A DNA stretch of 8,406 nucleotides from an uncultured Bacilli bacterium. Its GTDB lineage: Bacteria > Bacillota_I > Bacilli_A > RF39 > UBA660. The number at the start of each line of letters is the position of its first letter. Position 1 is the first letter of the stretch. The stretch spans positions 1 through 8,406 of the forward strand of contig CALVLG010000043.1 of NCBI GenBank assembly GCA_944336815.1, read 5' to 3'. The notes beneath the pieces were generated by a model, which searched no databases, was not told the origin of the DNA, and was given only the letters and a program-made list of their open reading frames with translations. A program made the translations under genes and the position numbers. This document shows positions 1-7,300 of this stretch, one piece after another.

Positions 1-294
1 AAGGAATGTGATCGCGACAATTTCGCGGTAAACTACCAAAGTACTTGTAGTTGTACAAACGACGCTTGTATGCCAGCTTGCCCACCACCTTGTGAATGTG
101 CTTGTCCACCTATTTGTGAGTGTCCCCAAAACCAAGTCTGTCATCGGGTAATTAATTATACAGTTCCTCACATTATGCCATATCATACAACTGTTGTAAA
201 TCATCACGTATATAATCACACTTATACTCCAGTATATAGTTTTTCTGAGGTTGATGAAGTAGAAAACGTTTATCAAAATCGTTGCTGTAAATAA
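1..294 (+). CDS. cotD: CotD-family inner spore coat protein, 3' part (5' end outside window)
   Basis: The frame is open from base 1 to the TAA at 292-294, giving 97 visible residues. The first in-frame ATG (70) has no ribosome binding site and lies inside the Cys-rich part, so the true start is upstream of the window. The N-terminal half is built of Cys-Pro clusters (CxCxxxxC, CPPPCEC, CPPICEC). The C-terminal half carries a pattern I recognise from Bacillus subtilis CotD, roughly VPHIxPxHTTxVNHxxxxH, then a Tyr/Phe-rich SxVD segment and a CC near the end (RCCK). Proteins of this family are small, His/Cys-rich structural components of the inner spore coat, made in the mother cell and probably crosslinked through Cys or Tyr. 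The gene lies just upstream of ftsA and ends at its own terminator, so it is not co-transcribed with the division genes. The Cys-Pro-rich front is longer and more repetitive than I recall for B. subtilis CotD. The family call rests on remembered similarity. Confidence 0.78.
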   Translation, partial: KECDRDNFAVNYQSTCSCTNDACMPACPPPCECACPPICECPQNQVCHRVINYTVPHIMPYHTTVVNHHVYNHTYTPVYSFSEVDEVENVYQNRCCK

Positions 295-303
295 TTTGCT
301 TAG

Positions 304-336
304 GCTAAGAAGTATTTAAAATTCTTAGCTTTTTTT
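304..336 (+). terminator. Rho-independent terminator after the coat gene
   Basis: A perfect 8-bp inverted repeat (GCTAAGAA at 304-311, TTCTTAGC at 322-329) encloses a 10-base loop and is followed directly by seven T residues (330-336). It starts ten bases after the coat gene stop and separates that gene from the ftsA promoter. Confidence 0.88.
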
Positions 337-346
337 ATGTCATTTA

Positions 347-375
347 TTGTATTTTGCTTTTGTTTTCGGTATAAT
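347..375 (+). promoter_or_regulatory. Sigma-A-type promoter of ftsA-ftsZ
   Basis: TTGTAT (347-352) and a consensus TATAAT (370-375) are separated by exactly 17 bases. Transcription would start near 382, leaving a leader of about 19 bases that is just long enough for the ftsA ribosome binding site. The -35 is weak (only TTG matches). The promoter lies between the coat gene terminator and ftsA, which is where one is expected. Confidence 0.75.
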
Positions 376-389
376 GTTTCTTAGAAGAT

Positions 390-395
390 AGGTGA
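390..395 (+). promoter_or_regulatory. Ribosome binding site that decides the ftsA start
   Basis: AGGTGA matches the 3' end of 16S rRNA and sits five bases before the ATG at 401. An in-frame GTG at 392 falls inside this site and has only a poor AGAAG behind it. The ATG at 401 is therefore the better start, making the protein begin MRKIIASVDIG. Confidence 0.75.
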
Positions 396-400
396 AGGAT

Positions 401-1642
401 ATGCGGAAAATAATCGCCAGTGTTGATATAGGTTCTAATTTTATCAAAATTGTTGTAGGCGAATTTTATAAAAATCGTCTCCATATTCTCGCAGCTTCCC
501 AAACACCATCTTTAGGAATAAACGGGGGCTTTGTTGTTGATCCTAAAGCCTTAATTTCTAGATTAGAAGAAGCTTTTCAAAAATGTGAAAATATTTTAGG
601 GGTCAAAGTAACGAAGGTTATTTTAAGTGTTCCAAGCGATAGTAGTGCCTTTTTTATCTCAGAAGGCGTTTGCACAATTACTAATGAAGATCATGTTGTC
701 AAAAATGCTGATGTTATTCACGCTATGCAAGCAAGTACTTACAATCGCATCGATAATGATCGGGAAATAGTTTTTATCAGGCCAACTTCTTATTTAGTTG
801 ATGACGAAAAAACACCCAATCCTATTGGGGTAGAAGGTGAAAAACTAACGGTTAAATGTTTAATCGCAACCGTGCCAAGGAAAAACGCTTATTCTTTAAT
901 TAAGTGTTTAGGCCAAATTGGGATCGAAGTTATAGATTTTACCGTTGGTGGAATTGGTGATTACTTTGAATTTCAAAAAGAAATGATGAAAGATAATGTT
1001 GGTATCATCATAAATTTAGGTTATTCCAAAACCGAAATATCTGTTTTTAACAAAGGTTTGATGACTAATAACAAAACGCTTGATGTTGGGGCTAAAAATA
1101 TTGAACAGGACATATCTTACGTTTTTAAAGTGCCTTTTAAGGAAGCTAAAACGATTAAAGAACAACTATGCAGTGCCCATACCAGAAAAACTAGCGCCGC
1201 GGTTAAACTTACCGTTACCAATAAAAATGGTGAAAAAATAAGCGTGAATGAATACGAAGCAACCGAAATTGCAGCTTCTAGGATTGAAGAAATTTTAAAA
1301 ATTGCAAAAAAAGAAATAAATCTCTTAACAAAAAAAGAAATTCATTATATAATGATAACAGGTGGAATAAGCGAAATGGAGGGTTTCTCTCTAATTTTAG
1401 AAGAAGTGTTTGGGCGCAGTGCCAAAATTGGTGTTACAAACGAAATAGGTGCACGCAGTAATATTTATTCAACTTGTGTTGGTTTACTTAAATATTATGA
1501 AGATAAAGAAAGAACACGCAAGCAAAATTATTCCATGTTTGATGAAGATGATATAAAAGATATGTGTACGATAAATAAAAAAATTAGCTTTGGTGAGAAT
1601 TCAATTCTTGGTAAGTTATTTGGCTATTTTTTTGATAATTAA
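401..1642 (+). CDS. ftsA: Cell division protein FtsA
   Basis: FtsA is an actin-like ATPase that tethers FtsZ polymers to the cytoplasmic membrane and recruits the later divisome. From the ATG at 401 the protein is 413 aa, normal for the family. The phosphate-1 motif VDIGSNFIK starts at residue 8. The FtsA-specific 1C (SHS2) domain should fall around residues 80-165. The adenosine motif ITGGISEMEG lies near residues 319-328. The C-terminus (about 400-413, SILGKLFGYFFDN) has the pattern of the amphipathic membrane-targeting helix. The phosphate-2 motif (202-212, IIINLGYSKTE) is unusual: the expected acidic residue and the Gly-Gly-Gly-Thr run are replaced by Asn205 and Tyr-Ser-Lys. It is followed by ftsZ after 12 bases, the classic operon pair. 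The identity is firm because of the motifs and the neighbour. What remains uncertain is whether ATP hydrolysis is normal. Confidence 0.93.
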   Translation: MRKIIASVDIGSNFIKIVVGEFYKNRLHILAASQTPSLGINGGFVVDPKALISRLEEAFQKCENILGVKVTKVILSVPSDSSAFFISEGVCTITNEDHVVKNADVIHAMQASTYNRIDNDREIVFIRPTSYLVDDEKTPNPIGVEGEKLTVKCLIATVPRKNAYSLIKCLGQIGIEVIDFTVGGIGDYFEFQKEMMKDNVGIIINLGYSKTEISVFNKGLMTNNKTLDVGAKNIEQDISYVFKVPFKEAKTIKEQLCSAHTRKTSAAVKLTVTNKNGEKISVNEYEATEIAASRIEEILKIAKKEINLLTKKEIHYIMITGGISEMEGFSLILEEVFGRSAKIGVTNEIGARSNIYSTCVGLLKYYEDKERTRKQNYSMFDEDDIKDMCTINKKISFGENSILGKLFGYFFDN

Positions 1643-1654
1643 GGAGGGTGTACA

Positions 1655-2707
1655 ATGGATGGAAATTTAAAAATTGATCCGATTGCAAAAATAAAGGTTT
1701 TTGGTGTCGGTGGTGGCGGAAATAATGCTGTCAACCGAATGATTGAAGAAGGCGTACAAGGAGTAGAATTTTATGTTGTAAATACCGATTTACAATGTTT
1801 AAAGATTAGTAAAGCCAAAAACAAAATCCAAATCGGCGAAAATATCACTGGAGGTCGAGGTGCTGGCTCAAATCCTGAAGTTGGTCGTGAAGCTGCTTTA
1901 GAAAGTAAATCACAAATCGAAGAAGCAGTTAAAGGTGCTGATATGGTTTTCGTTGCTTGTGGTTTAGGTGGTGGAACAGGTACTGGAGCAGCCCCAGTTA
2001 TTGCTGAAATTGCTCAAGAAGCTGGAGCTTTAACAGTTGGTATTGTAACAAAGCCTTTCCGTTTTGAAGGTAAAAGAAGAATGGAACACGCTTTAGTTGG
2101 TTTAGAAGAATTAAAAAAGCATGTTGATACATTAATTATTATTCCAAATGATCGTTTAAAAGAAATTATTGATAAAACAACAACATTCAAAGATGCCTTT
2201 AAAGAAGTAGATAACGTATTACACCGTGGTGTTCAATCTATTTCCGATTTAATCGCAGTTACCGGTGTAATTAACCTCGACTTTGCGGATATTAAAACTG
2301 TTATGGAAAAATCAGGTACAGCTTTAATTGGTATCGGTATGGGTGTTGGTGAGAATAGAGCTGTAGAAGCGGCTCGTCAAGCTGTTTCTAGTGCATTATT
2401 AGAAACAACAATTGATGGCGCAACTGATGCTATCATAAACGTTACTGGTGGTGACAATCTAACGCTTTTCGAAATTGAAACAGCTGTTGAAACCGTTAGA
2501 GAAGCAGCCAACAGTGATATTAACATTATCTTTGGTGCTATTCAAAATTCTAACTTAAGTGATGAAATTATCGTTACGGTCATTGCCACAGGTTTTGATG
2601 GCAAAAACGATGAAGATACAAGCGATATGATGCCTCGAAGAAGAAATGAAGAAGAAGATACTGAATTTGATATTCCCTCATTTTTAAGAAGCAGAGATAA
2701 TTATTAA
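1655..2707 (+). CDS. ftsZ: Cell division protein FtsZ
   Basis: FtsZ is the bacterial tubulin homologue. It binds GTP and polymerises into the cytokinetic ring at mid-cell, or near the pole at sporulation. All signature elements are present: the N-terminal glycine loop GVGGGGNNAVNRM (17-29), NTD (43-45), the tubulin G-box GGGTGTG (105-111) and the catalytic T7 loop NLDFAD (207-212) with both aspartates. The C-terminal peptide FDIPSFLRSR (338-347), which binds FtsA and other anchors, is also intact. The globular core ends near residue 316, leaving only about 21 acidic and basic residues of linker. The total of 350 aa is shorter than B. subtilis FtsZ (about 382). A strong AAGGAGGGTG site (1641-1650) overlaps the ftsA stop codon, consistent with one transcript and high expression. 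A terminator follows the stop. Confidence 0.98.
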   Translation: MDGNLKIDPIAKIKVFGVGGGGNNAVNRMIEEGVQGVEFYVVNTDLQCLKISKAKNKIQIGENITGGRGAGSNPEVGREAALESKSQIEEAVKGADMVFVACGLGGGTGTGAAPVIAEIAQEAGALTVGIVTKPFRFEGKRRMEHALVGLEELKKHVDTLIIIPNDRLKEIIDKTTTFKDAFKEVDNVLHRGVQSISDLIAVTGVINLDFADIKTVMEKSGTALIGIGMGVGENRAVEAARQAVSSALLETTIDGATDAIINVTGGDNLTLFEIETAVETVREAANSDINIIFGAIQNSNLSDEIIVTVIATGFDGKNDEDTSDMMPRRRNEEEDTEFDIPSFLRSRDNY

Positions 2708-2711
2708 AAAG

Positions 2712-2744
2712 AAGCGAAAACGACAAAATTTTCGCTTTTTTTTT
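2712..2744 (+). terminator. Rho-independent terminator of the ftsA-ftsZ operon
   Basis: A perfect 9-bp stem (AAGCGAAAA at 2712-2720, TTTTCGCTT at 2729-2737) with an 8-base loop is followed by a run of nine T residues (2736-2744). It begins four bases after the ftsZ stop and separates the division genes from the sporulation pair. Only 23 bases remain before the spoIIGA start. Confidence 0.9.
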
Positions 2745-2767
2745 AATACAATAAAAAGGGTGAAAAT

Positions 2768-3553
2768 ATGACTGTGTATATCGATGTCGTTTTCATTTTA
2801 AATTTCTTTTTTGATTTTCTTCTCTTGCTTACAGTCAACAATGTTTTGAAAAGAAATATTCCCTTAAAAAGAATACTTTTCGGTTCATTTGTTGGTTCAT
2901 TAACGATTTTTTTTCTTTTCTTTTCCATTTCTTCTTTTTTTCTTTTTTTAAGCAAACTATTACTAGGAGTTTTAATGTGTCTTACTACTTTTGGTTTAAA
3001 AGATAAGAAATACTTTATTCAAAATTTAAGTTATTTATATATGACAAGTACAGTTTTAGGCGGTTTCCTTTATTTTTTAAACCTGACTTTTAGTGAAAAC
3101 AATTATTGCCTTGTTTTTACTTATGATACCCTTTCGATAAATTATCTTTTTTTAGTCATATTTTCTCCTATCATGTTATATATTTATGTGAAACAACGAA
3201 AAGAAGTTAGGCATTACGAAAATTATCATGCTTTAACGATTCATTTTTTAAATGGGCAAAATATTACTTTAAATTCTTTTTTAGATACAGGCAATACTTT
3301 AGTAGATCCACTTACGAAAAAGAAAATAATCATCATTAAAGCGGCCTGTATTCCTTTTCCCATTAAACAATTTTTATATGTGCCTTATAATACCGTAAAA
3401 GAACATGGTTTAATGAAATGTTTTAAAATTAAGACCGTTGAAATAGCCGGAAAAATAAGTGCCAATTATTTAATCGGCCTAAGTGAAAAAGATTTTTTAG
3501 AAGATGGAATAGATTGTTTATTAAATTCATATTGTGAGGAGGACTTATTATGA
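2768..3553 (+). CDS. spoIIGA: Sporulation sigma-E processing peptidase SpoIIGA
   Basis: SpoIIGA is a membrane-embedded aspartic protease that removes the pro-sequence of pro-sigma-E after polar septation. It is activated by the forespore signal SpoIIR. The N-terminal half shows five hydrophobic segments (about residues 5-23, 36-54, 56-76, 84-106 and 123-141). The C-terminal half is soluble and contains the catalytic motif FLDTGNTLVDPLT, with Asp173 aligned to the active-site aspartate of the B. subtilis enzyme. The protein acts as a dimer, each subunit giving one aspartate. At 261 aa it is shorter than the B. subtilis protein (about 309), mostly by tighter loops and a shorter C-terminus. Translation starts at the ATG behind AAGGGTGA (2756-2763). 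Its TGA stop overlaps the sigE ATG (ATGA) and is followed in frame by a TAA. Several long T runs lie in the second and third membrane segments. Confidence 0.95.
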   Translation: MTVYIDVVFILNFFFDFLLLLTVNNVLKRNIPLKRILFGSFVGSLTIFFLFFSISSFFLFLSKLLLGVLMCLTTFGLKDKKYFIQNLSYLYMTSTVLGGFLYFLNLTFSENNYCLVFTYDTLSINYLFLVIFSPIMLYIYVKQRKEVRHYENYHALTIHFLNGQNITLNSFLDTGNTLVDPLTKKKIIIIKAACIPFPIKQFLYVPYNTVKEHGLMKCFKIKTVEIAGKISANYLIGLSEKDFLEDGIDCLLNSYCEEDLL

Positions 3554-4233
3554 TAAAAAAAATATTAAAGTGGTTAAAGAAAAAATATGCTAGTTGTTTT
3601 TTTATTGGTAGCAGTGATAAATTACCCCCACCATTAACTAAAGAAGAAGAATTAGATTATTTAATTAAAGCTAAAAAAGGCGATGAAGAAGCCAAAAACA
3701 TATTGATTGAACATAATCTTCGCCTTGTTGTTTTTTTAGCCAAAAAATATGAAAATACCGGGTATGACATCGAAGACTTAGTAAGTATTGGTTCGATTGG
3801 CTTAATTAAAGGAATAAACACTTATAAAATAGATAAAAATATTAAATTAGCAACCTATGCTTCCCGATGTATATCTAATGAAATATTAATGTTTCTAAGA
3901 AAAAACAAGCGAAGAAAAAAAGAAATATCTTTAGAAGATAGTTTAAATTATGATAGTGAAGGAAACGAGCTTCATTTAGAAGATGTTTTAGGTACTGATA
4001 ATGATTTGGTAAGCGATGAATATGAAAAACAGATGGAAAGAAAATTTATCGCGACTGAGATAAATAAATTAAATGGTCGCGAAAAACAAATTATGGTTCT
4101 ACGTTATGGCTTAAATAATACAGAAAGTTATACCCAAAAAGAAGTTGCCGAAATATTAGGAATAAGTCAGTCCTACATATCGCGGATTGAAAAAAAAGTA
4201 ATAAAAAATATCAAAAATCTAATGAAAATTTAA
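3550..4233 (+). CDS. sigE: RNA polymerase sporulation sigma factor sigma-E (precursor)
   Basis: Sigma-E directs early mother-cell transcription during sporulation, after cleavage by SpoIIGA. The 227-aa protein closely follows B. subtilis SigE. It has a basic amphipathic pro-sequence (1-17, MIKKILKWLKKKY...), then FFIGSSDKLPPPL aligned to the YYIGG...LPPPL cleavage region. Region 2 follows (about 53-122, including NLRLVV, ENTG, DIEDLVSIGSIGLIK, KLATYASRCISNEILMFLR), then region 4 with a helix-turn-helix (about 195-216, TQKEVAEILGISQSYISRIEKK). Cleavage is expected between Phe17 and Phe18, so the pro-sequence is about ten residues shorter than in Bacillus. A GAGGAGG site (3536-3542) inside the end of spoIIGA and the ATGA overlap point to translational coupling of protease and substrate. 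The sigG gene that follows in Bacillus is absent here. Confidence 0.97.
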   Translation: MIKKILKWLKKKYASCFFIGSSDKLPPPLTKEEELDYLIKAKKGDEEAKNILIEHNLRLVVFLAKKYENTGYDIEDLVSIGSIGLIKGINTYKIDKNIKLATYASRCISNEILMFLRKNKRRKKEISLEDSLNYDSEGNELHLEDVLGTDNDLVSDEYEKQMERKFIATEINKLNGREKQIMVLRYGLNNTESYTQKEVAEILGISQSYISRIEKKVIKNIKNLMKI

Positions 4234-4242
4234 AAAGCCAAA

Positions 4243-4270
4243 TTGACATTCTAGGGGTGGGTGGTATGTG
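4243..4270 (+). promoter_or_regulatory. Possible promoter just after sigE (P1)
   Basis: A perfect -35 TTGACA (4243-4248) is followed after 16 bases by TATGTG (4265-4270), which carries an upstream TG as in extended -10 elements. The spacer holds the G-rich run GGGGTGGGTGG (4254-4264), striking in such AT-rich DNA. The -10 is poor (three of six). A start near 4277 would fall inside the following hairpin, so any transcript would meet that hairpin at once. Confidence 0.3.
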
Positions 4271-4272
4271 AT

Positions 4273-4303
4273 AAAATTATCATGAGAAATCATGGTAATT
4301 TTT
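4273..4303 (+). terminator. GAAA-capped hairpin, likely terminator of spoIIGA-sigE
   Basis: AAAATTATCATGA (4273-4285) pairs with TCATGGTAATTTT (4290-4302) over 13 positions, with one G-U pair, closed by a GAAA tetraloop (4286-4289). The T run is only five bases (4299-4303) and lies partly within the stem, as in terminators whose A-tract pairs with the T-tract. It is placed 40 bases after the sigE stop. Alternatively it is a leader or attenuator hairpin for a promoter just upstream. Confidence 0.65.
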
Positions 4304-4304
4304 C

Positions 4305-4324
4305 ATATCAAAATATGATATAAT
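4305..4324 (+). promoter_or_regulatory. Extended -10 promoter with overlapping inverted repeat (P2), upstream of the surface protein
   Basis: TGATATAAT (4316-4324) is a full extended -10 element with consensus TATAAT at 4319-4324. No good -35 is seen 17 bases upstream (TAATTT at 4296-4301), which an extended -10 can tolerate. The -10 overlaps an inverted repeat, ATATCA (4305-4310) and TGATAT (4316-4321), that could be a repressor operator. Transcription would start near 4331, giving a leader of about 39 bases before the ATG at 4370. A second TTGACA (4324-4329) follows, without a convincing -10. Confidence 0.55.
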
Positions 4325-4369
4325 TGACATGACATCATAAGTCACAAAAAATAAATAAGAAGGGATAAA

Positions 4370-7300
4370 ATGCGTAAAAAAGTCTTGATCGTTTTAGGAA
4401 TACTACTTTTAGTAAGCATTACCATGGGGATAAGTTATGCCTCATGGGTTTTTAGTGAAACGCAAAAAGACTTTAATACCCTAGGAAGTAAATGTTTTGA
4501 AATAAGTATGGTAAACGAAAGTGAAAGCATAACGATAAATAAAGCCTATCCAATAAGTGATGAAGAAGGCTTAAAAGAAGCAGGATATACATTTACCATC
4601 AAAAACACATGTAATACGTATGCCGCATATGAAGTAAACCTAGAAGATATGATTTTGTCAGAAAAAAGATTACCAAGTGAATATATAAAAGTATCAGTAG
4701 ATAATGGTAGACCAATAAGCTTAAAAGAAATAGAAAAACAAGCAGGAAATATCGAAGGGTCAGATAGTTCGTATAAATTAACAAGTGGAAGTTTAGCGCC
4801 AGAAGAAGAAACAACATATAATATCAAAATGTGGATGGATGAAGAAACACCAGCAATTGAAGAAGTGATGAATGCAAGCTTTGTAAGTAAAGTAAGTATA
4901 AGTGCAGGATATATAAAAGAAGAAGAAATAGCAAATGAACTAAGTTTAAAAGTAGAAAGTAAAACTCCAAACATCAATAATGAAGCTGAAGAGTTTACCA
5001 TCGAAGGAATAAGTGTTAAACATAATATTATTGAATATAGTTTAGATAACAAAACATGGAATAGAATAGAAGAAAAAGGTAAAGAAGTAAACTTTAATAT
5101 AACGATAACCAAAGAAGGAACATATACAATCTATATAAAAGATGAAATGGGCAATGTAGAATCCCAAGAATTTACAACAAATAAATTAGATCAAACTGCT
5201 CCGAATATAATAATTAATGAACAAAATAAGCAAGAAAGTATCGAATTAACAATCGAAATAACTGATAAAAATAATATAGACTATGCTATTACAGAAAAAA
5301 AAGAAGAACCAAGCGAATGGAATAAATATGAGAATAAAATAACATATGAAATAAGTGAAAATAAAACATATTATATTTGGGCAAAAGATGCGGGAGGCAA
5401 TGTAAGTTATAAAGAATATGTTGCAAGTACAATAGATAAAGAAGCTCCAAGTTTAGAAATCAATAATGCCTTAACAGAATGGGGTGAAAAAGACTATATA
5501 ACAATTAAAGCAAGTGATGATGTAATTGGTATAACTGGATATAGTATCAGTAAAATAGAAGGTGAATATAACTGGATAGAAGTAGATAACACTTTAAAAT
5601 ATGAAACCAAAATCGAACTAACCGAAAATGGTACCTATTATGTATCAATAAAAGATGCGTATAATCATATAACAACCAAAAGTATTGTAATTGAAAAGAT
5701 AGATAACCTAGCACCTAGTATATCGATGGAAATAACCCAAGAATCAGGAATAGTTAATATTAATGTTAATGCAATTGATAATGAATCAGGGATAAATGAG
5801 TATTATTATAAAGCCGATGAAAACGATTGGATAATTATTAAAAATAACACCTACCAATTTACAGACCTTTCTAATGGCTTACATAAAATAAGCGTCAAAG
5901 TAACCGATAACAATCAAAATGAATCAGAAGTTTTAGAAAAAGAAGTAAATGTATATCGTAATTATGATGTTAGTATATTTTTGGCTAATGGTACAATTGC
6001 AGAAAGTATTTCTTTAAATAATTTGATTAGTAATGGTTCATTAGAGGCCGAAGGGGCCCATTGGACAACAAGTGCCAATTTTACTACCATTACTAATTCG
6101 TTACAAGGAAGTTTAGTTACCAGTGATGTTTTATATGGAAGTAAAGCCATTTATATTGACGATACCTCAACTACGCAAGGATATTGGAATTATCAGCATC
6201 TTGATCCAAAACCAAATATCAATGATCAATTATATGGAGCAGGATATTTAAAAAGTAATGGCCAAGAAAGTGGTGATATTTTATTCACTTATCAAGATGA
6301 AGAACAAAATAAGATAGATTTTGGGCATACATCTATCATAAATAATGAGTATGAAAAAGTATCTAATTATGAAAAAGCTCCATCTTCTACAACATTATTT
6401 CAATTTGGCTCATTATCTACTGGCGTACATACAACGTATTATGATGGCTTTTATGTTCTTAATTTAACTAAAGATTTTGGGGCAGATAATGTTCCAACCA
6501 AAGAATGGGTCGATGAAAGAACAGATTATTTTGATAATATTGCTTCAATAAAAACTGCCAAAATACGAAGTGATGAAAGTAAAAATTACTCTTATTCTTT
6601 AGAAAGTGGTTATGAAATAAGCACATATACCTGTAGTAATGCCACATTAAAAATAGAAAATAATACAATTGCCTTATCAGAAATAAAAGGTGATGTTATC
6701 TGTAAGATTCAAAGCACAGATACATCTAACCCAACTGTTAATTTTGGCATAAATAGTAGTACCAGTGGTTCCAATGGTTGGTATAAAGCGTTAAGCATCA
6801 AAGCGACGACAAGCGATAGTGGCAGTGGAATCGCCAGTGCCAAATACTGTGTGACAACAGGAAATAGTTGTACACCTGGAACAAACTTAGGTCTATCAAA
6901 TAATGTCGGAACGATTACCTTAGGGACAAACGCAAACGCTCAAAGAGTATGTGTAAGTGCCATAGATAATGCTGGAAACACTACAACTTCATGCAGTGGA
7001 ACATATAAAGTAGATGATAGTAAACCTACTATTAGTTTAGGAGTGAACAGTAGTACCAGTGGTTCCAATGGCTGGTATAAAGCGTTAAGTATCAAAGCGA
7101 CAATCTCAGAAAGCGGAAGTGGTATAAATAATGCTAAATACTGTGTAACAACCGGAAGCAGTTGTACACCTGGAACAAACTTAAGCCTATCAAATAATGT
7201 TGGGACAATTACCCTAGGAACAAATGCAAATGCTCAAAGGATATGTGTAAGTGCCACAGATAATGCTGGAAACACTACATCTTCATGCAGTGGAACTTAC

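Noticed and set aside
70..294. ATG at 70 as the start of a complete small gene
   Set aside because: The frame is open to base 1 with Cys-rich residues before the ATG and there is no ribosome binding site, so the gene is cut by the window edge.
392..400. GTG at 392 as the ftsA start, adding three residues
   Set aside because: This GTG lies inside the AGGTGA ribosome binding site that serves the ATG at 401. The upstream context of the GTG is poor.
2743..2955. A 70-residue Lys-rich open frame on the minus strand
   Set aside because: It is the complement of the T-rich membrane segments of spoIIGA and runs into the ftsZ terminator. Its Lys/Arg runs come from poly-T complement, not from selection for a protein.
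4303..4335. A sigma-E-type promoter before the surface protein (TCATATC and CATGACAT)
   Set aside because: The two halves resemble the sigma-E elements but the spacing is about 18 bases instead of 14-15, and the -10 match is incomplete. The extended -10 at 4316-4324 explains the region better.
4546..5112. A 188-residue open frame on the minus strand
   Set aside because: It is antisense to the surface protein gene. It arises from the A-rich coding strand, has no ribosome binding site or recognisable domain, and translates to a Leu/Ser-rich sequence typical of such shadows.
5962..6668. Short minus-strand open frames (5962-6150, 6468-6668)
   Set aside because: Both are fully inside the surface protein gene, have low-complexity hydrophobic translations, and lack start signals.
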